From Rhabdornis inornatus (lineage: Eukaryota > Chordata > Aves > Passeriformes > Rhabdornithidae): DNA of 64,000 bases. Where the stretch lies: contig VWZS01000630.1 in assembly GCA_013397075.1 (NCBI GenBank), positions 81,327 to 145,326 on the forward strand, given 5' to 3'. Positions 1 to 12,850 of the stretch are shown piece by piece (position 1 is the first letter of the stretch; each line of letters starts with the position of its first letter). The translations under genes were made by a program, and so were the position numbers. Below the pieces are notes generated by a model, which worked only from the letters and a program-made list of their open reading frames with translations, was not told the DNA's origin and made no database searches.

Positions 1-61
1 AAAAGGGGATACTACACAATACTTGCTGACAACAAGCACTCTGTAATTCGCTTGCACCTCC

Positions 62-100
62 CATATGCCTAAACTCATATGCCTAAATTCATATGCCTAC
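62..100. repeat. 14-bp tandem repeat, about 2.7 copies
   Basis: The unit catatgcctaaa(c/t)t occurs at 62-75 and 76-89, with a partial third copy at 90-100. It is a small intronic minisatellite. No function is visible. Confidence 0.8.
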
Positions 101-964
101 CATCAAAGCAAGACCAGGCCACCACTTACCAGTCTGCTCTCTTCCCAGCAGCACAGAGATCAGCACTATTTCTAAGTTGATAACTGTTTTACTAATGCCT
201 TCACAAAAATTGCTTTTTATTGATTTAAGCAGCAAATCCCATCATTCCAGCTGTTGTACTGCCAGGAAAATTAAGTCTGGTTTAAGACTGGGATCCTCTG
301 AAAGGCATGTGAGAACACAGAGGCCTGGCAAAGGAAAAGCAGTGTCTTCTTTCCCTGTGCCTCACCCAAAACAATACACTGAGGATTACAATTATACACA
401 GTTATTAATATCTGGCCATAGTCATACACTTGGAGGAAATTTGCCACTACTGAAATAAACAATCTCCCTCTTAGTAAAAATAAAATAAATAAATACACAG
501 ATACACACAGGAAGTTCAAAAGTCTAGATCTCTTCTTACACCAAAATAAATGTTTTTCATGCAAATTAAGTGCAAGTGGAAATTAGGGCAATTTTCCACT
601 TAGGGTCCAGTTTCTAAGGAGATCAAAAGACCTAAATGTCCATATTTCAGAAGCATTTTTTAATTAGTTTTTCAGGAGTTCTGAAGAAGGCCCCTGAAAA
701 CACCATGAGAAATGTATTGACTCCGAATGCCTTTACAAATCCAGCCCTTGCTAGTTCAGATGACTAAGCTGCATTTTCTCAAGTGACTTATGTTCACCTT
801 AAGTCTTGATAAAAATCTGTACAAATTCCTCAAGTACTTCTGAAAAACAGATGATGGTAAATAAATCACTTAAACCTTGCAACACTGAGAGGAGCAACAT
901 CTACATTCCTTTAAAAATCTAGGACAGGTTACAAATTTCAAAAGCTCACAATTAACTCCAGTGC

Positions 965-1045
965 AAGGTGTCCCTGCCCATGGCAGTGAGGTGGGATGGG
1001 CTTTAACGTCCCATCCAACTCAATCCATTGCGGCGCTCTATGGAT
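965..1045 (+). mobile_element. CR1 LINE 3'-end remnant (sense)
   Basis: About 80 bases match the last part of avian CR1: the 'aaggtgtccctgcccatgg' block, then a 'gatgggctttaa' block and a 'tcccatccaactc' block. It is short and diverged. CR1 copies are typically 5'-truncated, which explains why only the tail remains. Confidence 0.7.
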
Positions 1046-3028
1046 TTAAAAAAACTAAAATACACTGTCCAAAGTGACCTCGCTTTACACGTATGTTTCA
1101 GTTCACTTCTTCTTTCTCCGTAAATTTAGAAAAAAAAGGAGAAAAAACAAAAAGTTTTCACCCTGCCCTGTCTGCATATGGGTTTTCCGAGTTATGGAAA
1201 TTCAGGTGGACAGTGTTCACTGTTCAATCCACAAGGTTTTCCGTGACCGCACAGATATGGTTCAGCATCTTCTGTTTTCACACCTCAGCTCTCCCTGCCT
1301 CCTTTGTTCCTCTCTCACCTTTGAGTGCTTTCTTTCCCCTCAGTAAAATTTCCCTACTCATCTGCTTTGCTCTCTTTCAGATGTCCCTGCATTTGTGAGC
1401 ACAGAAACACCACTCCCTTCCCACCAGGGGTTAGGACACAGCCCCATGGTCTCCTGTAACATGAGCCCGTTTTGCCTGCCACCCTTCTGGACATGCCCAG
1501 CAAGGCAGGGATTTGCATGTGCTCAATATCACATTTGTCATATTCCAGAATTCTGAGTCACGGAGCAGAGCTCCACCAGGACACTGCCACTCTGCGTGCA
1601 GGCAATCAAGAAGCTCTGGCACAGGCAGACTGCACAACTATGAAACGGGTTTACTTCCTTCATGCTAAGGACACTTGAGCTAACAATGGGGCTGGACAAA
1701 CGAAAATATTTGCCTGTTTACTTAAGTAATTGATTTTCATGGAGTCCATGCTCTTCTTTCACAGGGTATCACAATTAAGACAAACTTTTGCGACCACACA
1801 CAAATTTTATCTTGAAGTGCTTTTTTCCATTGTTATAACATTTATCCCCCATATCAAAGTAAATGAAGATGTATTATACACTTTAATTCTTTGCATTTTT
1901 TTTAAAAGTAAGTTCTGTCTGCACCTGCGGCAGCTTTCTGAACATCTTAATTTATACGTCAGAGTCTTTAATAAAATGAGGAAAAAAAAAGATCAGAAAA
2001 CAGTCAGCACAAGGACTTGTGGAAAATGCAGAATTCTTTTGAGTAATTTCATGCCAAATATCATTTAAATCCAAGATTTTGCCATTGATGTGAGCCTGCT
2101 GCCCACGACTGTTCAACATCTCAATAAAACTTTCCACACGATTTCAGTTTTCAAATTAAAAAACTTCAAAGATTTCCATTCACTTTCCAAGCAATTAAAG
2201 GATCAGCTCTTGCACGAATGGTGTTGATTCTGGAATTAGCAACATTCCCACAGCAAAAGTTCAGCATTCCCAGGGAGCTCTAACTACATTTACTATACAC
2301 ACCTTTTTATCCATCATATTGTATCGGTAGGACAGCTCCATTTTGCTGATTATTGGTATCAAAAAGTCCTTTTAAGTAAGTGATTTAATAAAATATAACT
2401 GAGTGCCTCAGAGACCTCTCCCATAAAGGTACAGATCATTCCAAGCAATCCATCCAGGAGAGCACACTGATGCTGAAAGGAATTAAGTCACTATTGTTTT
2501 AACACAGACATCATCCTGATGTTTGTCCTCCCTCCCAGCAGTTCAGAGGACTGGGGAGGGAGTAAGAGCTGGCTTGACATCTGCTGGCTGTACACTGGTG
2601 TGGAGGATGTGAGTGCATGGGGCATAAACCACAGGTTTGATAAGAGATCACTTCTAGGAAGCACAGGGAGTATTTTTAGCCACGTAAAAGTAAAACACTG
2701 TGACAAGTGTGTGGCAGCTATCTCTGGGGACACCTCACTGTTCCTGCTGTCAGCCCAGTGCTGTTACGAGAAGCCCTTGATAGGAACACACCCAGTGTGG
2801 CTCCAGATTTCGGCTTGGGCAGGAATGGCCATTCCAGTGTTTGCTTTGGAAACTCCTTTCCAGCACAGCTGCATTCAGAGACTGCTGAGCCACAGGCTCG
2901 CCCCACAAAGGGCAGTTCTGCTCCCATCTCCCTCCTCCTTCCCTTGTTCCTACTTCTACAATTCCATGGGCTGAGCCCACCCTCCCCTTGGGCCAGCTCC
3001 AACAGCACAGAATGGATTTTCTAACCCT

Positions 3029-3245
3029 TCCATGGAATCCCAGAATGGTTTGGGTTGGAAGGGACCTTAAAGCCCATCCAGTGCCACCTCCTCCCATGGG
3101 CAGGGACACCTTCCACTAGCCCAGGCTGCTTCAAGCTCCTTCCAGCCCAGCCTTGGATACTTTCAGGGATCCAGGGGCAGTCACAGCTTCTCCGGACATC
3201 CCGTGCCAGGGCCTCACTACCCTCACAGGGAAGGATTTCTCCCTA
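3029..3245 (-). mobile_element. CR1 LINE 3'-end remnant (antisense)
   Basis: About 215 bases in antisense orientation. It begins with 'gaatcccagaatggtttggg', the complement of the CR1 3' terminus, and runs through the blocks complementary to 'ggcttggagcaacctgg' and 'ccctggatccctggaagtg'. It lies in a PLA2G4A intron, in the same orientation as the gene. Confidence 0.85.
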
Positions 3246-3738
3246 AGAAATGTTTGTCTTTTTTTGTATTGAACTGGTTTTTTTTCTCATTCAGCAGGAT
3301 TGACTGGCTCACTGCCATCCCAAGAGTGTGATAGCTGGGACAAGGATGCAGCAGGAACACTGGAATAAAGCAGGAGGAAGGCAGCAGGGGTACAGTGTGC
3401 TGCTGAGTGGCACAGATCACCTCACTCAGAGTTTGCACGATGTATTTTGAGGATTCTCTTTGAACAAACATTAGTGATATGCACCAGTTTCAGATCTAAA
3501 TATCCCAAATTGTCAACTTATTCCTCCATTCATACTAATGAAAAGAGTACAACGCCCCCTCCCCCCCCAAAGCTGCACTGTAAACAAGAAAGTGAGACAC
3601 ACCTACCATTTATTGAAGGAAACAGTAACAACTCCAATGTTATGGGCTTATTTAGAGTAACTGAGAGCAGAGAAGTCATTATACAAGACAGTGTATATCA
3701 GAGAAGATGGTATACATGTAAGAGTCAGTGCTACTTAC

Positions 3739-3771
3739 CACAATGTGTTGATAAGGATCTATGATAGACAT
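3739..3771 (-). CDS. PLA2G4A: PLA2G4A first coding exon (cytosolic phospholipase A2 alpha), partial gene
   Basis: Read on the minus strand, 33 bases encode MSIIDPYQHIV. They begin with ATG at 3771-3769 and stop exactly at a consensus donor GTAAGT (3738-3733). The vertebrate cPLA2-alpha N-terminus is almost the same (MSFIDPYQHI...), and in the family the protein continues in the next exon with the C2 domain, which is not in this window. cPLA2-alpha is a calcium-dependent enzyme that moves to internal membranes and cuts arachidonic acid from the sn-2 position of phospholipids. The call rests on the 11-residue match, the donor and the divergent position next to PTGS2, the known vertebrate gene order. 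Only this exon is visible, so the integrity of the rest cannot be judged. Confidence 0.88.
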
Positions 3772-3796
3772 TTTTGCCTTAGTTTATTCAAGGCAA
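3772..3796 (-). other. PLA2G4A: PLA2G4A 5' UTR part of the ATG exon
   Basis: On the minus strand an acceptor-like 'gatacttggcag' ends at 3797, giving 25 untranslated bases before the ATG, with purine-rich context (gcaaaa) before the start. The pyrimidine tract is weak, so the true acceptor could lie further upstream. Confidence 0.45.
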
Positions 3797-4800
3797 CTGC
3801 CAAGTATCTACTTCAATCCCACACAGGAGAGGCTTCCCCTTTTCTCAGAGCGGAGTTCAGTACGAAAGGTCCTTTAACTAGTAAATAAAGAAAGAAGATA
3901 TAATTAAAATTAATATGTTCCTTTTAAACTGTATTTTACAGAGCAAATAAGTTCCTACTCTTTAGGAAGGTTTCCACAATTCATTTTTTTTACCAAGAAC
4001 TTCATTTCACATAAGCTATGGAGATACAGGTATTTACCTGCCTTAGCTGGAGAAATTTCTTGCGCTTATTTCCTCTACCTCAAGGTAAGAGCAGGTATAA
4101 AGTATCTTAAATTCCAATCATCCCAGTGCTTCTAGCAGCTCTACAGACAAACAAACGAAGAGAGGAATTATATTTCTCCCATAAATACATTGTAGTATTT
4201 ATGCTTCCACGCATTACAATCCTACTTATGATTGTGAGCTCTGCAGGAGCAGCAATACTGCCCTCTGTAAATCCAGGAAGGGAATCCCAGCTGCTGGAGC
4301 TGTATGTAACCTCCCAGCCAACCCCAGCTGTCTAGAGATGTTCCAGAGGCTTGGAGGGGCAAACTGCAAAGCAGCATTTCATGGCTCTTCAACAGGCTCT
4401 CCACAGGCCACTGCTTTCTGAACACTCTGTGAAGATCAGAGGCCATCAGAGGCCTTCAAAGTCAGAACTGTTTTCAGCCATCAAAGTAACAGAGGTTATT
4501 CCTTTCTGCATCTCTAAAAAACCCTGGGAACTGCTGGACAGGATGAATTCTCAGATCCAGCTGGACCGTGGTCAGACCCGAACCTCCAGCAAAAATGTCG
4601 AAGTGAAAAGAAGTGAAGCACCATGTGAGGTTTGGTCTCAAGGGAATGATTCCTAATGCTAATTCTGAAACGGCAGGATAAGCCCTAAATGATGATTTAT
4701 GTCACTCCCAAACTCTTGCTCTTGAGCAACTACATGAAGGCATGACAATAAAAATTTAGTTTCATTATGATCACTAGGACATTACAATGTCCTTTCTTTA

Positions 4801-4975
4801 ATCACTGAATCACTAAGGCTGGATAAGCCCTCCAACATCATCACATCCAACCATTAATCCAGCACTGCCAGGTCCATCATTAAACCATGTCCCAAAGCAC
4901 CATATCCCACACGTTTTCTGTCCCAGAGACAGCAACTCCATCACTTCCCTGGTCACGCCTGACAACCCTTTCCTG
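4801..4975 (-). mobile_element. CR1-type LINE remnant (antisense, diverged subfamily)
   Basis: Antisense CR1 tail of a different subfamily from the common copies here. It starts 'tcactgaatcactaaggctgg', continues with 'tccaaccattaatccagcac' and ends with 'acttccctggtcacgcctga'-like sequence. It is more diverged than the other copies. Confidence 0.65.
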
Positions 4976-6231
4976 TCAGTCCTAACAACAGTTTGTGGCT
5001 AGGAATCACCCTGGGTTTATTTATTCATTTTTATCTGAGGAAGTGTGAATAAGAAAGACTTCAGCATTGGAGAATCATAGTAAACTTGCCCAGTGATATA
5101 ATTTCTGGAGGAACTGCTGCCATCTTGGAAGGCAGTCCAGGAAAGGGAAGAGCACAAGCTACCCAATCACATAACGGAGAGGAAATTGGTAAAACCAGAA
5201 AATATTTATTTCCCCTAAGTGTTCAAGAGGATACACAAAACCAAGCCAAGGATACTGCTCTGTCTGGGGAAATAAGAGAGCAGGTCAGACCCAGGACGAA
5301 AAGCCTGGTTCGAGTTAATGTCCTGCATCTGAAAGGCAGAGTTCCAGTTCCTCAGATGATCCCTTAACTGGTTCAGACATGAGATCATGCTCTCTCTCCT
5401 TATAATCCCCCACCTCATTCCAACATCTGCAGGAAGCACGTTAGTGGTGCTGCAGACAACAGTCTCTTTGGCTACGGGGCCAGGAGGAGTCCCCAAGCAC
5501 CATCTACCCTCCACGCTGGATGAGGCAAGGATCATGCAGATGGACAAAAATGCAACCACGTCATCAACAACTGCATCCCAACAGCCACACAGAGCGCAGG
5601 CGATGGGCAGGGCTCTCAGCAGGGACAGCAGGGCCAGTGAGCAAGGAGACCTCACACACAAAGCCTGGGATCCCGGATTCCCACACAGCTCCAACCATCA
5701 GCACTGCATATCCCAGCCCTGCCCATGCCAAATGGGAGCTCCTGGCTTGCTGTGTTAATCAGAGTCTCTCAGGATGTGATAAACACAGGCAGGTACCCAA
5801 GCACAGGCCCCGGTGCCGTTTCAGGGGCCCAGGGCTGGCAGAGGGACAGCTATCCAGAGCTCTTCCCAGAGCCAGCAAGACATCTCAAGAGAAAGCAAAC
5901 ATTTAAGTGACTTGAACACTTAACCCCTCACAGTGGATTTAATTCAAATCAGTTAATTACACCACACTCTCTGGAAGCTCACACTACATTACCCATGGAG
6001 TTTGGATAAAGCACACTAAGAGATTTCTAGATCTAAAAATCGTAATGTGGTAGAGGAGCCAAACACAGCACTACCAGGAAATCCTGATTACGCTCATCAA
6101 GAGCCATGAAGAAAGTCTTGAAGAATGTTTACTGCAAACATCTGCAGCAAACAGAGCTGTGATCCCAAAATTATCTTGCTTAACATTTCCCCAACACACA
6201 GTCCATCCCACACAGCCTAGTGGAAAAGTCT

Positions 6232-6600
6232 TCATGGAATCACAGAATGTCCTGAGTGGGAAGGAACCCCCAAGGACCATCCAGCCTGATCCCTGGCCCT
6301 GCACTGACACCCCAGCAATCCCACCCTGCGCATCCCTGAGAGCTTTGTCCAAATGTTCCTGAAGCTCTGTAAGCCTTGGGGCTGTGCCCATTCACCGGGG
6401 AGCTTGGTCAGTGCCCTAGCACCTTCTGAGGGAAGAACCTTTTCCTGGTATCCAGGAAAGCCCTCCTCTGGCCCAGCTCCAGCCATTCCCTGGGTCCTGT
6501 CCCTGGTCACAGGGAGCAGAGATTGGAGCTGCCCCTTGGGAGGAGCTGCAGCCCCTGGTGAGCTCTGCCCTCAGCCTACTCTTCCCCAGGCTGATCATTA
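6232..6600 (-). mobile_element. CR1 LINE 3'-end remnant (antisense, second subfamily)
   Basis: About 370 bases that, on the minus strand, read through 'aggttcttccctcagaagg', a 'gggcacagccccaaggctt' block and a 'gggattgctggggtgtcagtg' block near the 3' end. The copy at 27736-27995 has the same layout in the opposite orientation, so the two belong to one subfamily. Overlapping open frames here are repeat-derived. Confidence 0.8.
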
Positions 6601-6954
6601 CTAATTCAGGGCTGTATCACAAGCACATACAAAGTGCTGCCCTTAAGCTGGAGTTGGTGAGCCCCACCCTTGGCAGATGCAGGGGAAGCATTGCCTCTAA
6701 GCATATCTTCAAGGACACTCTGATATTACCAACACAGATTGTTTTGTTTCCCTGGTGGTATCACACTATCTGTGACTGTGCTATTGCCAAGGTTGACAGC
6801 ATTCCTTCCTAAAGGAAAAGCACCTCACAGGCAGCACCACTAACATTAACTAAGCTGGCCAGACTGTTTAACTGTATATTATAGGTAATCAAAGAAGACA
6901 TTAAGTTAACTGCAGAACAGAGGGTTATGTGGAGACCTTCCAGCAGCCTTTCAG

Positions 6955-7280
6955 GATGTGAAAGAGCCTACAAGGAAGCCAGAGGGGGACTCTGCATCAG
7001 GAATTGTAGTGACACAACAAGGGGGAATGGCTTCAAACTGACTGAGAGAAAATTTAGGTTTGACATACAGAAGATATTCTTCCCTCTGAGGGTGGTGGGG
7101 CCCTGGCACAGGGTGCCCAGAGAAACTGTGGATGCCCCCTGGATCCCTTAAAGCATCCAAGACCAGGATGGACAGGACTTGGAGCAACCTGGGAAAGTAT
7201 CCCTGCCCAGGGCAGGGGGTGGCACTGAATGGGCATTAAGGTCCCTTCCAACCCAAATATTCCATTACCCTCTGATTCTC
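6955..7280 (+). mobile_element. CR1 LINE 3'-end remnant (sense)
   Basis: About 325 bases of sense CR1: a 'gaatggcttcaaactg' block, 'gggccctggcacagggtgcc', 'ggacttggagcaacctggg', 'ggtcccttccaacccaaat' and the 3' terminal 'ctctgattct'. Minus-strand open frames at this site are shadows of the repeat. Confidence 0.85.
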
Positions 7281-7348
7281 ATTGTTTTATTGGTCAATGC
7301 CCAAGTTTACAAATTAGACAGCAAACAGGCCACAGTTTAGGCTGGCCC

Positions 7349-7442
7349 TGTCATGGAGAGCCAGCCTTTCCCTTTCTCTAAGTGCCATAAATCTCAGCCT
7401 TGTCATGGAGAGCGAGCCTTTCCCTAAGTGCCTAAATCTCAC
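7349..7442. repeat. Imperfect tandem duplication, about 52 + 42 bp
   Basis: Copy A (7349-7400) and copy B (7401-7442) both begin 'tgtcatggagag' and run through 'cctttccc', 'taagtgcc' and 'taaatctca'. Copy B lacks about 7 internal bases and differs by a few substitutions. This is a simple local duplication in non-coding DNA. Confidence 0.85.
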
Positions 7443-8329
7443 TTTCACCCAAAAGTGAACTCTACTTCTGTCAGGACAAGGCTGTTTCATTGCTAGGCAC
7501 AGTTTCAGACACCATCAGTACCAAGCTATCAGTGGGTAGCTGGATCACTCCTTGAGTCAAGAGTCTTATGTGATCTCAGCTCACACTCACATGAGGTGAC
7601 AGACTTAAGTGGAAAAGGGATTATTGTCTTGGAAGACCAATTATAACAGAGTAACTCACAAGAAACTACACACACACACATATACACAGACAGAGATTAT
7701 TACAGGAACATTTTCATTCTCAGTACATTCCTACAGATAACTCAGTTGTACAGGATATGCCAAAAGATAAGAATAATGAGATTTTTCCCATGCTGAGCAC
7801 AAGCTTACTCCAGTTAGTCTCACCAACTGGAAAAGCTCTGAAAATGAGTAAACACAGCACAATAGAAATATCATCACCAGAATACATGCTCACAAGTGTA
7901 AGAAAAATCATTAGAGGGAGTTGTTTATATCAAGCTGTCCAATTCTTTTTCAAAAATCAAAGACTCAAACAGTTTTAAAGTAGTAAGTGTGACTCACCAG
8001 CACAGTCATTAACTTTCAATCTATTAGGAAAAGAGCAGAGGTAGAGAATAAGCTAAGTAATGACTCAAACTTTTTGTATGAATGTCACCCTCCATTTCTA
8101 TCAAATCAGATTACAGCATTTTATTTGGTTAGATTGATCCTGTGATTGTATAACAGAAATAACAAATAATCTGTTTCTACATGACTTTGCCTAGCATCCT
8201 GGAAAATCACTGTAATGTTATTTCTTAATTTAGGACTTCCTACACAAGGAGGAGGGATTACCTCTGACTCCATGTAGAGCACTCATCACTCCACTTCCAC
8301 CACAAATGGAAAAGTAGATGGTCTGCTGC

Positions 8330-9048
8330 ATGTGCCAAGTAGACCCATGGGCCACAGCCAAAGGGATGAGGGTCAACAAGGACAAGTGCTGAGTCCTGGC
8401 CTTGGGTCACTCCAACCCCCTGCAGCTCCAGGCTGAGGGGAAGAGTTGCTGGAAAGCTAGAAGAGGCCTTGAGGCTGTTGGGGACAGAACTTTAAAATGA
8501 GCCCAGATGTACCCAAGAGAGCAAGAGGCCAATGGCCCCTGGGCTGTGCCAGCCCTGGTGTGGCCACAGGCCTTGGGCAGTGGCTGTGCCCTGTGCTGGC
8601 ACTGCTGAGGGACCTCGAGTGCTGTGTCCAGTTCTGGGCCCTCATGGCCAGAGAGACCTGGAGGGGCTGGAGTGTGTCCAGGGAAGGGAACAGAGCTGGG
8701 GAAGGGTCTGGAGCACCAGGAGCAGCTGATGGAGCTGGGAAAGGGGCTCAGCCTGGAGAAAAGGAGGCTCAGGGGGGCCCTTCTGGCTCTGCTCAACTCC
8801 CTGACAGGAGAGGACAGCCAGGAGGGTCAGGATCTGCACTCAGGGAACAGGGACAGAATGAGAGTGAATGGCCTCAAGCTGTGAGGCTGGACATCAGGAG
8901 GAACTTCTTCGTGGAAAATGTTGTCAGACATTGGAATGGACTGAGTCCCTATCCCTGGAGGTGTCTAAGGAAATGCTCTGGGCTGGTGACAAGGTGGGGA
9001 TTGGCAACAGGCCTTTTCCAACTCCAATGATTCTGTAGTTCTGTGACT
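8330..9048 (+). mobile_element. Longer CR1 LINE fragment (sense, ~720 bp)
   Basis: This is the longest CR1 piece in the window. It spans blocks such as 'gagtcctggccttgggtcac', 'gagcaccaggagcagctgat', 'aggaggctcaggggggccct' and 'gaggctggacatcaggagg', and ends 'caatgattctgtagttctgtga'. Several frames are open over 130-177 codons, but they are fragments of the CR1 3' region with no intact reverse transcriptase domain. Confidence 0.85.
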
Positions 9049-10512
9049 GCTTTCCCCATGCCTTGCTAAGGAAGCATGGGTGGGAGGAAGGATTCTGAGC
9101 AGAAGGGCAAAAAGTTCAACCTTTATGCCACATTTTTGGAGGACACTGTGGGGTAAAGCTTGTCAAGGAAGTTGACACAGCATAGCTAGACAGGAGATTT
9201 TTAGATTTGACTTCCTGCTATAGGGGAGGTAACAGACGAAAAGATTATGAATCTTTTTTTAAAGATGACTTGTCAGCCTATAAGCAATTAGTGAAAGTAC
9301 AGGTGACACAGCAACAATGGAAGGAGGGCTGTAAACACCCCGGCAGGGCTTAAACTCTGGAGAAGTCCCAACAATCACCACCAGTGTAAAGTTTTACCTC
9401 TTCTAGTGCTGATGGCTACTTTAGAGGCCAAAAGTGAGGAAGACAGGAGTTACAAAATTATCAGGCCACAGACACAGTCCATGTTACAGGAGGCAAGGCT
9501 TGGTGAGTCAGTGGCATCAGACATGGTCCTTTAATAAACTTGAATTAGGCCGGATTCGAAACATCCTCCCTATCTTACATTCTGGAAGGAATGGCTCCCC
9601 AACAGGAATATTCAAGAGGCTGGAAGAATCTCTGCCTGAATACCCACACCTGTGCCACGTTGGCTATGGAAGTTCCCTGGACTGAAAACCCAGACAAGTG
9701 CTGTAGTTTCCCCATAGATAGCATCTGCAGGTCTGAGGAAGAGGCAACTGATTCAGGGCACAACGGTTTATGTTACAATTATCCTGCTTACGCAAAGGAG
9801 ACTTAACAAGAACCACTCACTGCAACAGCCTGTGAGGTTATGAGAAAAACCCATGTCACCACATGTGAACTCACTATACAGCTAACTCACGGAAGGATTT
9901 CAAAGTGGAACTTTGAGTAAATTCAAAGTAAGGAGTTCATTTATTCAAGGAACGAAACACCTCCTTGAGTTAATATCTTTAAATAACTGCTCTTCAATAC
10001 CATATTTCACTTCAATCGAAATCGCACTGAAAATAAAAAACAGCCTTGAGAGGAAACAACAAACTCAGCTGAGAGATGCCAAGAATACTCTTTAAAAATG
10101 GCAACAATGACTATCCCTTGCTACAGAAATCAAAGCCACAAGGCAGAAAGTTTAGATGGCAGAGTCTCAAAACTGGTCAAAAAACCTCAGGCAGCTGACC
10201 AGTAATCCCCACTGTGTGGGTCAGGCTTATGTGGGAAGCAGCTCACTTGTTTTCCAGCAAGAAAGCCAAGAAACAAAGAGGAACGTGAAAAATCTGATGG
10301 AAGTTCCATGAAAAATAATTTTTAGGATATAGATCTAAAACAATTAGAATGCACTACTCAAGTTCACCTATTATTTGTGTCATTTCAAGATCATCTCTGC
10401 AGATAATTTACTATGGGCACAGTGCAATTAGGAAAAGCAGATGGAAAGATACCCAACATTTCTATACTGTAGGAATTTGGAACCTAGTTATTCCACAAAT
10501 AAACTTGCCATC

Positions 10513-10652
10513 ATATAATCCAGGAATGATGCAGGCTGGAAGGGACCTTGAAGCTCATCCAGTGCCACTCCTTGCCATGGGCAGCAACATCTCCCACTAT
10601 CCCAGGTTGCTCCAAGCCCCGTCCAGCCTGGCCTTGGACACTTTCAGGGATG
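10513..10652 (-). mobile_element. CR1 LINE 3'-end remnant (antisense)
   Basis: About 140 bases of antisense CR1 tail: 'ggctggaagggaccttgaag', 'ccatgggcagcaacatctcc' and 'ggttgctccaagccccgtcc'. It is truncated just past the 'ccttggacactttcaggga' block. Confidence 0.8.
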
Positions 10653-12774
10653 TTTGACAGTTATTTAAGGGTATTTCCACTTTTGGAAGCCCAGCTTAAG
10701 GCTCACTTTTGAATTTTGAGATATTTGGTGCCCCAAGTACCCAGAGCCAGGCTCTCTGAAATGGAAAAACTCATTGCCAGTGGCAGCTTCCAAAGTCTTG
10801 CCAGGAATGCAAACACTTATGCAAGAACTCCTAAAAATAAATGATAGACATCTCAACTGCAACACTTGACTGAGCAGAGCTTTTTGTTGACGATATTCCT
10901 TTAAAGCTCATGTGAAGGGGGGGAAGGAAGGAAAAAAACCTCTCCTGCATTTCTTCCTTACCTGGAGCACTGACAAAACTTTCCACTTGCTCTGCTGCGC
11001 TGTGGTCAAGAGCTGCTTCCTGCCAAAACCTCAGAATCCCCCTTCCAGAAGCCTCACTGGTACCATGGAAAGAACTGTTGCTGCATGATTTAGAGCTCTA
11101 GAATCAGCCTCCAAAAATTTCATACCAAATCCATCCCTGTCCCTTGGGGACAGCACCAACCTCAGCCAACTTCTAAGTATTTCTGGGCCAACGTCTTTTA
11201 AAGATTCTATCAAAATCATAGAATATAAAATCATAGAATCATAGAGGATTTGGTTCTTACGTATCTTTAACTTATCCACACCTTCATTCCTCTTCTTTTG
11301 CTTCCCTGCTGTAAAGTAGGAATGGTTTAAAAACAAAACCTCTAGGCAAAACATTGTAACTTTTATTTAAGTATTTAAGAGGTTTTGGGGGAAGAATCCA
11401 ACATGCAAATGTGCCTGATGCACTCAGGCTTCAACTGCTGCTGACAGTCCTGCACTACAGTTATGCAGCGGTTCCACACAAAAACCCAACAAAAACAGCT
11501 AAAAATGGAATGAGCTGGTAAAATTTAACAGCTAGCTTCTGGTTAGATAATGCATGTAAAACAAATTTAGCTGAACTAAGGTCAATATTTCCTTTCAATA
11601 TCTTTTTCATTCTTTTTCAGTTCAATTGGTATCAGTTTCGGGGATTTCCGGGCATTTTGGCACAGGCTGTAACCCCAGCCAGGCTGCTGGCACTGCCAGG
11701 CGGGAGGAAGGGCTGCACGCACAAGGTGTGTTTTGTCATCTCCCACTCGTCATGTCTGTACAATGTGACTCAACTTTCTGATTTTGGGCTCCTCACTCCA
11801 AACAAGAGCTCTGGTCACTGTCTGCAGCCAAGGGGACAATTGTGCAGCACTTCCTTTGGTCTCTACGGTCATAGTACTTAAAGCATGACAAAGTTGGAGT
11901 GACTCAAGGAAATCTGTCTGGACTTTCTAGTAAAAGTAGTCATGAACAAACTTCTGACGTGGACATTTTCCAGCCTCTTTAAATGCTGAGAGTAAAATTT
12001 TTATGAAAATATTTCATGGGTATTGACAAGCTGGAGCCTGAGTAAGTAACATAAATATATGTTTTACACACAGACACAAAGTCAAACATAGACGTGTCCA
12101 ACACATACTATACTTTTGACAGGAGAAATTAAGTACTTCCACGACAGTGATCTCTGTCTTGTATGCAACCCTTAGCTGCTGAGCAAAGCCAGACCTGGAG
12201 CAAACCCACCTGGCTCCACACTGCCAAGCCTCTGGCCAAGCAGACCTTCAGCCCTGGATCTGAGCTGTTCAACGGAATGTCAGACTGCTCTGGGTTGGGA
12301 TGGGCCTTAAAGGAGGGAAATGATGCCTTGGGTTTTAGCTTTTACATTTTTCAGATTATGTGCTGCTTGGCATGTAACACTGAAACTTCGTATTAGGTGT
12401 TAGTAAGGTGTTCTCTTCACAGGGTAGTCAGAAAAAACAATCCTTTTCCAGCTTGAGAATCAAGGACAACCTGCACCCAGAAAGCACAAACAATGGCTAA
12501 GGGAAGGGGGCAAGCCAGGGGGCTGAGACTTCATGGCCTGGGGCTGTGGTTGGACAATTGACTCCAATATGTAGATGAACCAAAACTTATAAAAGTGTAA
12601 AAACTTGTGACCAGGATCCATCCTGGATTTGATTTGGGTGTAGCCCCAGCCAGTGTACCTTGCACTGCCCAAGGTGTATCCTTTCAATAAATACCTATTT
12701 TATTCCTTTTGCTCTGCCTAGTCCCTGTTCCAGGTCAGCCTTTCCAGACATCACCATCTCATTCCACAGGGAAG

Positions 12775-12850
12775 CCACTTGCTATCCCAGCTTGCTCCAA
12801 GCCCCATCCACGCTGGTCTTGGACATTTCCAGGGATGGGGCAGCCACAAC
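12775..12850 (-). mobile_element. CR1 LINE fragment (antisense, short)
   Basis: About 75 bases complementary to the CR1 tail ('cagcttgctccaagcccca', then 'tggtcttggacatttccagg'). The 3' terminus is missing. Confidence 0.6.

Larger units (their letters stand above)
1..3738 (-). other. PLA2G4A: PLA2G4A intron after the ATG exon (partial)
   Basis: This stretch lies 3' of the ATG exon on the minus strand and should be the start of the following intron. I looked for the next coding exon, the start of the C2 domain, and did not find it. The intron is therefore at least 3.7 kb long and leaves the window at base 1. It holds two CR1 remnants (965-1045 and 3029-3245) and a small tandem repeat at 62-100. 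Open frames here, including one on the minus strand at 1952-2137, lack usable splice sites or known domains. Confidence 0.75.

Noticed and set aside
131..280. Possible minus-strand exon ending at a GTAAGT donor (130-125)
   Set aside because: The acceptor that fits best (minus-strand 'ttttcctggcag') leaves stops in all three frames, and the sequence does not resemble cPLA2-alpha.
1952..2137. Minus-strand open stretch in a PLA2G4A intron with protein-like composition
   Set aside because: It does not match the cPLA2-alpha C2 domain expected next. It has no good pyrimidine tract or acceptor upstream, and I recognise no domain.
8407..9030. Overlapping 129-177 codon frames
   Set aside because: They lie wholly within a CR1 3' fragment and lack reverse transcriptase or endonuclease motifs.
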